From positions 24,976 to 85,280 of the forward strand of contig MEGH01000045.1 in the NCBI GenBank assembly GCA_001725415.1: a stretch of DNA of 60,305 nucleotides. The letters run 5' to 3'. This stretch comes from Pseudonocardia sp. SCN 73-27. GTDB taxonomy: Bacteria > Actinomycetota > Actinomycetes > Mycobacteriales > Pseudonocardiaceae. Numbering within the stretch: the stretch's first letter is position 1; each line of letters starts with the position of its first letter. This document shows positions 1 to 8,804 of this stretch, in pieces. The translations under genes were made by a program, and so were the position numbers. Below the pieces are notes generated by a model that was not told where the DNA came from, did no database searches, and was given only the letters and a program-made list of their open reading frames with translations.

Positions 1-1468
1 CGCCGCCGACGTTGCGCCACCCCGACGGGAAGGTCGCGAGCACCCGGGCGCCGGCCCGGTTCGTGGCCTGCGCGGCGAGCGCCGCCGCGGAGGCGTGCCG
101 CGCGACCCCACCGGCCGGGGCGCCGAGCGCCGCCGGGTCGTGGCGGGTCAGGTAGCCGGTGTCGGTGCCGCCGGCGAGGAACTCCTCCTCGCGCAGGATG
201 CCGACGAGCAGGTCGCGGTTCGTGGTCACGCCGTGAATCCGAGCGCCGGCCAGCGCACGGGCGAGCGCGCGGGCGGCGTCGGTCCGGGTGGGGCCGTGAG
301 CGATGACCTTGGCGAGCATCGGGTCGTAGTGCGGCGAGACGACCGAGCCGTCGACGAACCCGGTGTCGACGCGGATCCCGTCGCCCGACGGGATGGTGAA
401 GGAGTGCAGCGTGCCGGTCGCGGGCAGGAACCCGGCGGCGACGTCCTCGGCGTAGAGCCGGACCTCGATGGCGTGCCCGTGGATCGACGCGCTCGTGACA
501 GCCTCCGGGAGCGGGTCGCCCTCGGCCACGCGCAGCTGCTGCTCGACCAGGTCGAGCCCGGTGACCAGCTCGGTGACGGGGTGCTCGACCTGCAGCCGGG
601 TGTTGACCTCGAGGAAGAAGAACTTCCCCTGCTGGTCCATCACGAACTCGACGGTCCCCGCACCGGTGTAGCCGATGGCCTTGCCCGCGGCGACGGCGGC
701 GGCCCCGAGCTCGGCGCGCAGCGCGTCGTCGACGGCCGGGGACGGCGACTCCTCCACGATCTTCTGGTAGCGCCGCTGGATCGAGCACTCGCGCTCGAAC
801 AGGCTGACGACCTCGCCGTGGGTGTCGCCGAGGATCTGCACCTCGACGTGGCGGGGGTCGACGACGTAGCGCTCCAGGAACACCGTCCCGTCACCGAACG
901 CCGACGCCGCCTCACGCCGAGCACCGTCGACCGCCTCTTCCAGCGAAGCGGTGTCGTGGACGATGCGCATGCCGCGTCCGCCGCCACCGAACGCGGCCTT
1001 GACCAGGACCGGGAACCCGATCCGGTCGGCCTCCGCGGACAGGTCGGTGGTGTCGGTGACCGTGGCGCCCGGCAGCACCGGGACCCCGGCGTTCTCCATG
1101 AGCGCCTTGGCCTCCAGCTTCGAGCCCATCGACGCGATGGCCTCGGGTGTCGGCCCGACGAAGGTCAGCCCGGCCGTCGCGCAGTCGCGGGCGAACCCGG
1201 CGTTCTCCGACAGGAACCCGTAGCCGGGGTGTACGGCGTCGGCACCCGTGGCGCGGGCGGCGGCGATGACCAGGTCGGCGCGCAGGTAGGTCTCCGACGG
1301 GGCGGCCCCGGGGAGCCGGACCGCCTCGTCGGCGAGGTGGACGTGCGGGGCGTCGGCGTCGGGGTCGGAGAACACGGCGACCGTCGAGATGCCGAGACGG
1401 TGCGCGGTGCGCATGACCCGCGCGGCGATCTCCCCGCGGTTGGCGACGAGCAGCTTCTGAATTGTCAT
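1..1468 (-). CDS. Acyl-CoA carboxylase alpha chain, biotin carboxylase part (3' end outside window)
   Basis: This gene encodes the ATP-dependent biotin carboxylase half of an acyl-CoA carboxylase. Translation from the ATG at 1468 starts MTIQKLLVANRGEIAARV, the classic N-terminus of the family. It continues with the glycine-rich ATP-grasp loop (KAAFGGGGRGMR), ECSIQRRYQKIVEE, and FFLEVNTRLQVEHPVTE, which carries the catalytic Glu/Arg residues. About 489 codons lie in the window; the C-terminal biotinyl domain would be beyond the left edge. The gene begins 4 nt after the stop of the beta-subunit gene, so the two are almost certainly one operon and one enzyme. The substrate (acetyl-, propionyl-, methylcrotonyl- or another acyl-CoA) cannot be read from this chain alone. 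Confidence 0.93.
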   Translation of the reverse strand, partial: MTIQKLLVANRGEIAARVMRTAHRLGISTVAVFSDPDADAPHVHLADEAVRLPGAAPSETYLRADLVIAAARATGADAVHPGYGFLSENAGFARDCATAGLTFVGPTPEAIASMGSKLEAKALMENAGVPVLPGATVTDTTDLSAEADRIGFPVLVKAAFGGGGRGMRIVHDTASLEEAVDGARREAASAFGDGTVFLERYVVDPRHVEVQILGDTHGEVVSLFERECSIQRRYQKIVEESPSPAVDDALRAELGAAAVAAGKAIGYTGAGTVEFVMDQQGKFFFLEVNTRLQVEHPVTELVTGLDLVEQQLRVAEGDPLPEAVTSASIHGHAIEVRLYAEDVAAGFLPATGTLHSFTIPSGDGIRVDTGFVDGSVVSPHYDPMLAKVIAHGPTRTDAARALARALAGARIHGVTTNRDLLVGILREEEFLAGGTDTGYLTRHDPAALGAPAGGVARHASAAALAAQATNRAGARVLATFPSGWRNVGG

Positions 1469-1472
1469 CTGC

Positions 1473-3071
1473 TCACATCCGGAAGACGCCGAAGCCACGA
1501 CGGCCGGCGATCGTGTTGGAGTGCACGGCCGACAGCGACATCCCGAGCACCGTGCGGGTGTCGCGCGGGTCGACGATGCCGTCGTCGTAGAGCCGGGCGG
1601 TGACGTAGAAGGAGTGCGACTCGGCCTCGATCTGAGCCTCGATCTGCGCGGTCCGCTTCGCGTCGGCCTCCTCGTCGAAGGGCTTGCCCTGCGAGGCCGC
1701 CGAGGCGCGTCCGACGATCGACATCACCCCGGCGAGCTGCGCGGCACCCATGACGGCGAGCTTCGAGCCGGGCCAGGCGAACATCAGCCGCGGGTCGTAG
1801 GCGCGCCCGGACATGCCGTAGTTCCCGGCACCGAACGACGAGTTCATGTTGATCGTCAGGTGCGGCACGGCGCTGTTGGTGACCGAGTTGATCATCTTGG
1901 CGCCGTCCTTGATGATCCCGCCCTGCTCGTAGTCGGTGCCGACCATGTAGCCGGTGGTGTTCTGCAGGAAGACCAGCGGGGTGTCGGTCTGGTTGGCCAG
2001 CAGGATGAACTCGCTGGCCTTCTTGGCCTCCTCGCTGAACAGCACACCGCGGTGGTTGGCCAGCACACCGACGGGATAGCCGTGGATCTGCGCCCACCCC
2101 GTGACCAGCGACGTCCCGTAGAGCGGCTTGTACTCGTCGAAGTCGGAGTCGTCGACGGTGCGCGCCAGGATCTCGCGCGGGTCGAACGGGACCTTGATGT
2201 CGGAGGAGACGATCCCGAGGATCTCCTCCGGGTCGTACCGCGGCGGCGCCGGGTCGAGCGCCGGGGCCGGGCCGAGCTTGCGCCAGTTGATCCGGGAGAC
2301 GATCTCGCGGCCCAGCCGGATCGCGTCGAGCTCGTCGACGGCGAAATAGTCCGACAGCCCCGACACGCGGCTGTGCATGTCCGCACCACCGAGGGCCTCG
2401 TCGTCGGCGTCCTCACCGGTGGCCATCTTCACCAGCGGCGGACCACCCAGGAACACCTTCGCCCGGTTGTCGACGAGCACCGCGTAGTCACACATGCCCG
2501 GCACGTACGCCCCACCCGCGGTGGAGTTGCCGAACACCAGCGCAACCGTCGGGATCGCCATCGACGACAGCTCGGTCAGCTCGTGGAAGATGCGTCCCGC
2601 CGGGACGAACAGGTCGGCCTGCGTGGGCAGGTCCGCCCCACCGGACTCGACCAGGTTGATCACCGGGAGCCGGTTGAGCCGGGCGATCTCCAGCGCCCGC
2701 AGCGTCTTGCGCAACGAGTACGGGTTCATCGCGCCGCCACGCACGGTCGGATCGTGCCCGATCACCATGCACTCGACGCCCTCGATCACGCCGATACCGG
2801 TGAGCACCGAGGCGCCGACGGTGAAGCCCGTCCCCCACGCCGCCAGCGGGGCCAGCTCCAGGAACGGGCTGTCCGGATCGAGCAGCAGCTCCAGACGCTC
2901 GCGCAACGGCAGCTTCCCGCGGTCGCGGTGACGCTGCATGTAGCGCTCACCACCACCGGCGATCACCAGATCCAGCTGCTCGTTCAGCTGGTCGATCACC
3001 TCGAGCTGGAACTTCCGGTTGCTCTGGAAGGCCTCCGAGGCGGTGTCGACCGCCGACCTCAGAACCGGCAT
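1473..3071 (-). CDS. Acyl-CoA carboxylase beta chain (carboxyltransferase)
   Basis: Carboxyltransferase subunit that moves CO2 from biotin to an acyl-CoA. The 532-residue protein is normal length for the AccD/MCCB family and has the ESGGADLPTQ, FGNSTAGGAYVPGM and LGGADMHSRVSG motifs of the N-domain and NTTGYMVG and GAGNYGMSGRAYDPR of the C-domain. It ends FGVFRM. From memory it resembles the AccD2-type chains of mycobacteria, whose substrate is not settled. I chose the ATG at 3071 because GAGG lies 8 nt upstream and the protein then starts MPVLRSAVDTASEAF; an in-frame upstream ATG at 3143 would add a basic, unconserved leader and overlap the operator at 3131-3148. It is first in an operon with the alpha chain. 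Confidence 0.93.
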   Translation of the reverse strand: MPVLRSAVDTASEAFQSNRKFQLEVIDQLNEQLDLVIAGGGERYMQRHRDRGKLPLRERLELLLDPDSPFLELAPLAAWGTGFTVGASVLTGIGVIEGVECMVIGHDPTVRGGAMNPYSLRKTLRALEIARLNRLPVINLVESGGADLPTQADLFVPAGRIFHELTELSSMAIPTVALVFGNSTAGGAYVPGMCDYAVLVDNRAKVFLGGPPLVKMATGEDADDEALGGADMHSRVSGLSDYFAVDELDAIRLGREIVSRINWRKLGPAPALDPAPPRYDPEEILGIVSSDIKVPFDPREILARTVDDSDFDEYKPLYGTSLVTGWAQIHGYPVGVLANHRGVLFSEEAKKASEFILLANQTDTPLVFLQNTTGYMVGTDYEQGGIIKDGAKMINSVTNSAVPHLTINMNSSFGAGNYGMSGRAYDPRLMFAWPGSKLAVMGAAQLAGVMSIVGRASAASQGKPFDEEADAKRTAQIEAQIEAESHSFYVTARLYDDGIVDPRDTRTVLGMSLSAVHSNTIAGRRGFGVFRM

Positions 3072-3130
3072 CAGCCACACCTCGCAGCCGGCCCGGCGAT
3101 TCTCACGACGACGTCCACGGCGACTCCCGG

Positions 3131-3148
3131 AGTAACTAGCCATTCACT
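3131..3148. promoter_or_regulatory. Probable TetR operator upstream of the carboxylase operon
   Basis: AGTAACTAGCCATTCACT matches the operator at 8750 (AGTGATCAGCAGTTCACT) at 13 of 18 positions, including the outer AGT and TTCACT and the central AGC. It lies 60-77 bp before the carboxylase start codon, a plausible promoter position. Binding by the TetR protein encoded at 8805 is inferred from the shared sequence. Confidence 0.6.
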
Positions 3149-3379
3149 ACTGGCGGACTCTACCGACGGACCCCGGCCATGCCTAGGGCTGACCTCCGAC
3201 GGTTCCACCTCGGCCGACCGTAGCGGTCCTGACGCACTGTGGCAGCCCTCGCGGCGGACCCGTCCGGGTCGCCGTTGACACCAGGACTTCTGGTACATCA
3301 TGGTTCACTACGACGGCTCCACGGGCCGGTCGCGACCCCGGCCTGCAACGGCCGACACCCCCACGCAGAGAGGCGAGCG

Positions 3380-3928
3380 GTGTTCAACGCGATGTCCCCC
3401 GCGCAGCTCACCGCGGTGCTCTCCGGCGTCCTGCGCGAGGGTGCCGACTGGGCCCGCCCGCTCGACGGGTTCCAGCGCGGCCAGCTCAAGTCGGCGAGCA
3501 GCATCGGCCGTCATCTCGCGTCCGAGCTGGCGGGCGGCCCGGCCGTCGCGGCCCGGTTCCGCGCCGACCTGCGCGCACTGCTCGTGGACGGGCCGGCCGA
3601 TACCGCGAACGACACACAAGGCGCGCAACCTCACGGTCGTTCCGGGGCCGAGAAACAGCAAAGAGGTTGCGCGCGGTCGTTCGCCGAGCCCGCGGAAGCG
3701 GTCGCCGACGCGGCACGCCACGTCGTCGCCGCGATCGACGACGACCCGTCCGGCGACGTCGCCGCGCTGGGCGCCCCGATCGGCGACCTGCTCGCCGCCG
3801 CCCGCGCTGCCGGCGCCGTGGAACTGGCGACCGGCGTCCGCAATCTCCTACGCGACCTCGTCGACGCCGAGATCGACCTGCTCTCCACCCCCGTCACGGC
3901 AACGCTTCCCACCGGAGGAACCCGATGA
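3380..3928 (+). CDS. Protein of unknown function, interrupted in frame by a palindromic element
   Basis: About 182 residues, largely alpha-helical and Ala/Asp-rich; I do not recognise the family. The N-terminal part (MSPAQLTAVLSGVLREGADW) and C-terminal part (a helix ending LLRDLVDAEIDLL) flank residues 81-98, which are encoded exactly by the 54-bp palindromic element at 3621-3674. The element therefore adds 18 codons without breaking the frame. I chose GTG 3380 because AGAGG lies 6 nt upstream; ATG 3392 is the main alternative. The stop overlaps the start of the next gene (ATGA), indicating translational coupling with the CrtC-like and phosphotransferase genes and a shared role with them. 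Confidence 0.65.
   Translation: MFNAMSPAQLTAVLSGVLREGADWARPLDGFQRGQLKSASSIGRHLASELAGGPAVAARFRADLRALLVDGPADTANDTQGAQPHGRSGAEKQQRGCARSFAEPAEAVADAARHVVAAIDDDPSGDVAALGAPIGDLLAAARAAGAVELATGVRNLLRDLVDAEIDLLSTPVTATLPTGGTR
3621..3674 (+). repeat. 54-bp palindromic element, family B copy 1
   Basis: The ends GCGCGCAACCTC and GAGGTTGCGCGC are perfect 12-bp inverted repeats around a 30-bp centre. A second copy of identical length and inverted orientation is at 45429-45482. Here it lies inside a coding region and keeps the frame. Confidence 0.85.
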
Positions 3929-4950
3929 CCCGCACCGTCACCGCCTACTCACCGGCGGACCTGCCCGCCGACGTCGCCCAGCACGACCTCGTCCACCCCG
4001 CGGGCGACGACCGCCGATGGCGCGAGAGCTACTACTTCTCCTTCTACGACACCCGCCACGGCATCGGCGGCTTCTCCTCGATCGGCCGCCGGGTCGCGAC
4101 GGGCCACTCCGGCTCGGTCAACGTCCTGTGGGGCCCGGACCGGCACAGCCTCGTGGCGTCGGAGTGGGACTCGTTCGACAAGCTCGAGAACCACACCCAC
4201 GTCGCGGGGATGACGTACTCGTCGCAGCAGCCGTTCGGCGACTGGCGCCTGGAGTTCGACGGCAAGCTCAACGACGGCGGCGACGGCGTCGAGTGCGACC
4301 ACGCCGCGCTGGGTCCCGTCGCGAAGAGCGCGGCCGACTCCGTCGACGTCTCCTACGACCTCACCTTCACCCCGACGCATCCTCCGTACGTCTACAGGGA
4401 GGACTCGCGCTGGTCGGAGCTGTTCACCGGGCACGTCGACGAGGTCGGCCTGGTGACGGGGACGATCACGATCGACGGCACGACGATCGAGATCGACGGC
4501 CGCGGGGGCAAGGACCACTCGTGGGGTGTGCGCAACTGGTTCGCCCCCGACGACTGGCGCTGGATCGACCTCGTCTCCGACACGGGCCCGGAGGTCGCGA
4601 TGTGGCGGGCCGACCTGGGCGGCTGGATCGGCGACGGCGCCGTGTTCACCGACCCGGCGGCCGGTGACGAGCGCGCGATCGTCGGCTACACCGAGACGGT
4701 GCGGACGGCCCCGCGTCCCGACGTGCCGGGCAAGCCGATCCCGACCGGGCTGAGCGCGGAGATCACCACGGGGTCGGGCGTCCACCAGCTGGAGGGCACC
4801 GTCGTGCGGGTGTTGCCGGTGCTGTTCGACCGCCGTTCCGACGGCACGCTGCAGCGCTCGTGGAACGACCGGTCGCTGCTGTCGACGAAGGTCGACGGGC
4901 ACCCGGGCTGGGCGAACGTCGAGTTCGCGGGACGCGTCGAGAACCCGTGA
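3925..4950 (+). CDS. CrtC/DUF7064-like lipocalin-type protein
   Basis: 341 residues, rich in beta-strand, with the pattern of the hydroxyneurosporene synthase (CrtC)/DUF7064-DUF7065 group: SYYFSFYD, a central DLTFTP strand, and GRGGKDHSWGVRNWFAPDDWRW, whose D-H-S-W-G stretch is typical. Enzymes of this fold include carotenoid hydratases, but most actinobacterial members are uncharacterised and sit next to phosphotransferase genes, as here. The ATG has GGAGGAA 4 nt upstream and overlaps the stop of the preceding gene; its own stop overlaps the next GTG. A lipid-like or terpenoid ligand is an inference from the fold. Confidence 0.75.
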   Translation: MTRTVTAYSPADLPADVAQHDLVHPAGDDRRWRESYYFSFYDTRHGIGGFSSIGRRVATGHSGSVNVLWGPDRHSLVASEWDSFDKLENHTHVAGMTYSSQQPFGDWRLEFDGKLNDGGDGVECDHAALGPVAKSAADSVDVSYDLTFTPTHPPYVYREDSRWSELFTGHVDEVGLVTGTITIDGTTIEIDGRGGKDHSWGVRNWFAPDDWRWIDLVSDTGPEVAMWRADLGGWIGDGAVFTDPAAGDERAIVGYTETVRTAPRPDVPGKPIPTGLSAEITTGSGVHQLEGTVVRVLPVLFDRRSDGTLQRSWNDRSLLSTKVDGHPGWANVEFAGRVENP

Positions 4951-5960
4951 CCTCGCCCGACACCGTCCTCGACGTCCTGGTCGAGGCCGGCCGGCTCGAC
5001 GACGCGGAGCGCGCGAAGCCGTGGGAGCTGCGCCAGCTCGCCGGCGGCTGGTCACGGCACACGTGGCTGCTCTCCGCCGGCGACCCCACCCGGAACCACG
5101 CGTTCGTCGTCCGGGTCAAGCCGCCGGCGTCGCTGCTCGACTCCGATCTCGACCTCGAATATCGCCTCTACAAGACGGTCGCGGCAGCAGGCGTCACCGT
5201 GCCGACGCCCTACGGGATCGAGCACGCGACCGACACCCCGCTGGGCGGGTCGTGGTTCGTCATGGACTGGGTGCCCGGCGCCGCGCCGGTGACGTGGCTG
5301 CGCCGCGACCGCGAGGCGCTGGAGGCCGACTGGGCGAACGGCGGCCGGCTGGGCCGCGACCTCGTCGAGACCCTCGCGGCGATCCACGCGATCCCGGCCG
5401 ACCAGCTGGACTTCCTCGGCCCACCCCGCAGCTACGCCGACGCGATCGACGTGTGGGCGCGCACGTACGAGCAGGACCGGCTGGTGCGCGACCCCGTCGT
5501 CGAGGACGCCTTCGCATGGCTGCGCGAACGCGAGCCCGACCCGGTCCCGCCCGCGCTGGTGCACGGCGACTACCGCATCGGCAACACGATGATCCACGAC
5601 GGGCGGATCGCCGCCGTCGTCGACTGGGAACTCGCCTACCTGGGCGATCCCCGCTACGACCTGGGCTACGTCGCGCTGGACTACCTGGGCGGCAAGTTCA
5701 TCGAGCCGGGGTCACCGTTGCTGGAGGCGGTGTGCGACCGCGACTGGTTCTTCCGCGCCTACGAGGAGCTGCGCACGACGACCGTCGACCCGGAGGTCGT
5801 GCGCAGCTACTCGGTGCTCGGGGCGCTGGCGCTGATCTGCATCCTGCTGACGGGCATCCGCACCTACGCCGACGGGCGCACCACCGACGTGCGGATGGCC
5901 TGGAACCGCTACGCGGTCCCGGGCCTGCGCCAGGACATCGTCCGGCTGATGGGCTGGTGA
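4947..5960 (+). CDS. Phosphotransferase family protein (APH/choline kinase fold, ACAD10/11 kinase-like)
   Basis: 337-residue kinase-like protein. The Brenner catalytic motif is LVHGDYRIGNTM (catalytic Asp in HGD, downstream Asn), followed by VVDWELAYLGDPRYDLGY with the metal-binding Asp. The N-lobe has QLAGGWSRHTWLL as nucleotide loop and a VRVKP lysine. This subgroup is related to the kinase domain of human ACAD10/ACAD11, known to phosphorylate 4-hydroxyacyl-CoAs, and in actinobacteria it often neighbours acyl-CoA dehydrogenases. The GTG start overlaps the previous stop (GTGA). A role in hydroxyacyl-CoA breakdown fits the neighbours but is not shown. Confidence 0.85.
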   Translation: MTSPDTVLDVLVEAGRLDDAERAKPWELRQLAGGWSRHTWLLSAGDPTRNHAFVVRVKPPASLLDSDLDLEYRLYKTVAAAGVTVPTPYGIEHATDTPLGGSWFVMDWVPGAAPVTWLRRDREALEADWANGGRLGRDLVETLAAIHAIPADQLDFLGPPRSYADAIDVWARTYEQDRLVRDPVVEDAFAWLREREPDPVPPALVHGDYRIGNTMIHDGRIAAVVDWELAYLGDPRYDLGYVALDYLGGKFIEPGSPLLEAVCDRDWFFRAYEELRTTTVDPEVVRSYSVLGALALICILLTGIRTYADGRTTDVRMAWNRYAVPGLRQDIVRLMGW

Positions 5961-5973
5961 GGGGCCGAGAACC

Positions 5974-7557
5974 TCACGAGTAGTGGTCCTGCAGCCCGTC
6001 GCGGACGACGTTCTTCTGGATCTTGCCCGTGGACGTCTTGGGCAGCTCGTCGACGACGATGATCGCCTTGGGGATCTTGTAGCCGTCGAGGTGCGCCCGC
6101 ATGGCCTCCTTGAGCTCGTCGGGGTCGATGCTCTCCCCCGGCTTCGGGACGACGACCGCGGTGATGGCCTCGGTCCAGCGCTCGTGGGGCAGCCCGATGA
6201 CGACGGCCTCGCCGACGCGCGGGTCGGCTGCGTAGACGGCCCGCTCCACCTCGAGCGAGGCGACGTTCTCGCCGCCCGTCTTGATGACGTCCTTGTAGCG
6301 GTCGGCGAACCAGAGGACGCCGTCGTCGCCGAACCAGCCGACGTCGCCGGAGTGGAACCAGCCGAACTTGAAGGCCTCGTCGGTGGCCTCGTGGTTGTCG
6401 AGGTAGCCGTTCATGGTCGACGGGCCGCGGTAGACGATCTCGCCCTTCTCCCCGGCGGGGAGCAGCTCGCCCGCCGGGCCCATGATCGCCACCTGCACGC
6501 CGGTGATCGGGGTGCCGACGGCGCCGATGTGGGTGAGCTGGTGCTCGGGACGGAACAGCGTCGTCACCGGGCTCATCTCGGTCTGCCCGAACAGCAGTGC
6601 GAACTCGCAGCCGAAGCCGTCGAGGCACGCCTTGATCAGCGGTTCGGGCATGGGCGCCATGGCGTAGACGGCGCGGCGCAGGCTCGTGAGGTCGCGCCCG
6701 GAGAAGGACGCGTGCTCCAGCGCCGCCCGGTACATCATCGGCAGCCCGAAGACCTGGGTGATCGAGTCGCGCTCGATCGCGGACAGGAAGTTCTCGGGGT
6801 CGAAGCCGCGCTGCACGTGGATGGTGGCGCCGACCATCAGCGCGGGCGTGCAGAAGGCGTTGAGCTGCGCGGTGTGGAAGAACGGCATGAGGCACAGGAA
6901 GCGGTCGTCGGCGCGCCAGCCGGAGTCGAGCGCGCCCGACATCGACTCCATGTAGATCGCCAGGTGCGACCCGACGACGCCCTTGGGGAACGACGTCGTG
7001 CCCGAGGTGTAGAGGTAGCTGAGGCCGTCGCGGTCCTCGACGTGGTACTCCGCCGGCGACTCGTCGGCCACCTCCACGTCGGCCAGCGTCGCCCAGTTCC
7101 GGTCGGCAACAGCCGGTTCCCACGATGCGCCGAGGCCGGGGGCGACGAACACGTCGGCGACGTCGGAGACCTTCTCGATCGCCTCGGCCACGCCCGCGAC
7201 CAGCTGGGACTCGACGACGAGCCCGCGCGCACCGGAGTGCCCGAGGACGTAGGCGACCTCGCCCGCCTTCCAGCCCAGGTTGATCGGGACGCAGACGACG
7301 CCGAGCTTGGCGCACGCGTAGTAGACGGCGAGGAACTCCGCGCTGTTGCCCGAGGCGAGGCCGAGCGCGTCGCCGCGGGTCCAGCCGCGGGCGGCGAGGC
7401 CGTGGGTGAGCCGGTTGACCCAGGCGTCGAGCTCAGCGTAGGTCCAGCGCCGGTCGCCGTCGACGACCGCGAGCTGCGCGGGCCGGGCGGCGGCCGAACG
7501 GGTCAGCGAGTCGCCCACGTTGACGCGCTGGATCAGGTTGGTCGACACCGTTGTCAC
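5974..7557 (-). CDS. Acyl-CoA synthetase (AMP-forming)
   Basis: 527-residue ANL-superfamily ligase that activates a carboxylic acid to acyl-AMP and then acyl-CoA. Visible motifs are YLYTSGTTSFPKG (P-loop-like A3), LLFGQTEMSPVT (A5), GWFHSGDVGWFGDDGVLWFADRYKDVIKTGGENV (A7-A8 hinge) and PKTSTGKIQK with the catalytic lysine near the C-terminus. It starts 3 nt after the stop of the acyl-CoA dehydrogenase gene, so the two form an operon read leftward from the promoter shared with tetR. The acid substrate cannot be inferred; medium-chain or branched acids are reasonable. Its 3' end faces the phosphotransferase gene with 13 nt between. Confidence 0.92.
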   Translation of the reverse strand: MTTVSTNLIQRVNVGDSLTRSAAARPAQLAVVDGDRRWTYAELDAWVNRLTHGLAARGWTRGDALGLASGNSAEFLAVYYACAKLGVVCVPINLGWKAGEVAYVLGHSGARGLVVESQLVAGVAEAIEKVSDVADVFVAPGLGASWEPAVADRNWATLADVEVADESPAEYHVEDRDGLSYLYTSGTTSFPKGVVGSHLAIYMESMSGALDSGWRADDRFLCLMPFFHTAQLNAFCTPALMVGATIHVQRGFDPENFLSAIERDSITQVFGLPMMYRAALEHASFSGRDLTSLRRAVYAMAPMPEPLIKACLDGFGCEFALLFGQTEMSPVTTLFRPEHQLTHIGAVGTPITGVQVAIMGPAGELLPAGEKGEIVYRGPSTMNGYLDNHEATDEAFKFGWFHSGDVGWFGDDGVLWFADRYKDVIKTGGENVASLEVERAVYAADPRVGEAVVIGLPHERWTEAITAVVVPKPGESIDPDELKEAMRAHLDGYKIPKAIIVVDELPKTSTGKIQKNVVRDGLQDHYS

Positions 7558-7560
7558 TCC

Positions 7561-8712
7561 TCAGTAGGACTTCGGGAGCCCGAGCGTGTGCTGGGCGACG
7601 AAGTTCAGGATCATCTCCCGGTTGACCGGGGCGATCCGGAGCAACCTCGCCATGCCCCAGTAGGGCAGCAGGCCGTACTCACGCGCAAGGCCGTTGCCGC
7701 CGTGGGTCTGGATCGCGGCGTCCAGCGCGTTCAGCGCGGCCTCGGCGGCGGCGTACTTCGCCATGTTCGAGGCCTCGCCCGCCGGCAGCCCGTGGTCGTG
7801 ACACCAGGCGGCCTTGCGGGTCATGAGCGCGGCCAGCTCGGTCTCGATCGCGGCCTTGGCCAGCGGGTGCGAGACGCCCTGGTGGGCACCGATCGGCGTC
7901 TCCCAGACCGTGCGGTCGTTCGCGTAGCGGGCGGCCTGGGCGAGGGCGTACCGCGCGATGCCGACGCACACCGCCGCCCCGGTGATGCGTTCCGGGTTGA
8001 GGCCGTGGAACACCTGCCGGAACCCCGCGCCCTCCTCGCCGATCAGGTTCGCGGCAGGGACGCGCACGTCGTCGAAGTGCAGGACGAACTGCTTCTCCGG
8101 CACCTGGATGTCGACGGGCAGGGGCGTGCGGTGCAGGCCGGGCGCGTCGGCGTCGACGACGAACAGCGACAGCCGGGCGTTGCCGGCGTCGTCGCGGCCG
8201 CTGCGGGCGACGACGACGATCGCCTCCGCCTCGTCGACACCCGAGATGTAGTGCTTGGTGCCGTTCAGGACCCAGTGGTCGCCGTCGCGGACCGCGGTCG
8301 TCGACAGGTTGTGGGTGTTGGAGCCGGCGTCGGGCTCGGTGATCGCGAAGACGACCTTGCCCGACCCGTCGGCCAGGCCGGGCAGCCAGCGCTGCTTGAG
8401 CTCGTCGGACCCGAACTCCTCGATGACCTCCGCGGAGATCGCCGACGAGACCAGGAGCAGCAGCAACGGCGCGCCCTGCGCCGCGGACTCCTCGCAGACC
8501 AGCGCGAGCTCGACCAGGCCGCCGCCCCCGCCGCCGTACTGCTCACCGATGTTGACGCCGACGAACCCCGCCTTGCCGAGCGCGTTCCACAGCTCCTGGG
8601 TGGGCTCACCGGCCCGTGCGCGTTCGACGAAGTAGCTGCCGCCGAAGTCGGCGGTGACGGCGGCGACGGCGGCGCGCAGGTCGCGGTGCTCGTCGCTCTC
8701 GGCGAAGTCCAC
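7561..8712 (-). CDS. Acyl-CoA dehydrogenase with the base at the isovaleryl-type position
   Basis: 383-residue FAD enzyme introducing the alpha-beta double bond into an acyl-CoA. FAITEPDAGSNTHN and WVLNGTKHYISG are the FAD/substrate motifs; QTHGGNGLAREYG is the C-terminal motif. In medium-chain enzymes the base is the Glu of YEGT near the C-terminus; here that place reads IAPVNRE with no Glu. A Glu is present at residue 241 in GLNPERI, the position used by isovaleryl-CoA and long-chain dehydrogenases. The GTG start has GGAGG 7 nt upstream. It is first gene of the operon with the synthetase, directly downstream of an operator. Confidence 0.92.
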   Translation of the reverse strand: MDFAESDEHRDLRAAVAAVTADFGGSYFVERARAGEPTQELWNALGKAGFVGVNIGEQYGGGGGGLVELALVCEESAAQGAPLLLLLVSSAISAEVIEEFGSDELKQRWLPGLADGSGKVVFAITEPDAGSNTHNLSTTAVRDGDHWVLNGTKHYISGVDEAEAIVVVARSGRDDAGNARLSLFVVDADAPGLHRTPLPVDIQVPEKQFVLHFDDVRVPAANLIGEEGAGFRQVFHGLNPERITGAAVCVGIARYALAQAARYANDRTVWETPIGAHQGVSHPLAKAAIETELAALMTRKAAWCHDHGLPAGEASNMAKYAAAEAALNALDAAIQTHGGNGLAREYGLLPYWGMARLLRIAPVNREMILNFVAQHTLGLPKSY

Positions 8713-8749
8713 GCGGTACCTCCGGCGTGTTCGAGGGAAATTCAGCGGA

Positions 8750-8767
8750 AGTGATCAGCAGTTCACT
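8750..8767. promoter_or_regulatory. TetR operator in the divergent dehydrogenase/tetR promoter
   Basis: AGTGATCAGCAGTTCACT has AGTGA and TCACT as inverted ends, 38 bp upstream of both the dehydrogenase GTG (8712) and the tetR ATG (8805). A 17/18 match in opposite orientation lies at 9405-9422 at the other end of tetR. Autoregulation and control of the divergent operon are inferred. Confidence 0.7.
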
Positions 8768-8804
8768 GGTGACGACCGTACCGACCGGCTGTCATGATGA
8801 CCAG

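Noticed and set aside
95-1603. Long open frame on the plus strand opposite the biotin carboxylase
   Set aside because: It is the antisense shadow of the real carboxylase gene; its translation is Arg/Gly/Val-rich without any family motif. The same holds for the long opposite-strand frames at 1521, 5983, 27039, 28890, 49066, 50516, 54214 and elsewhere.
3283-3309. Fourth TetR operator (GGTACATCATGGTTCACT)
   Set aside because: Only the TTCACT half and a few other positions match (9 of 18), no better than chance in this GC context.
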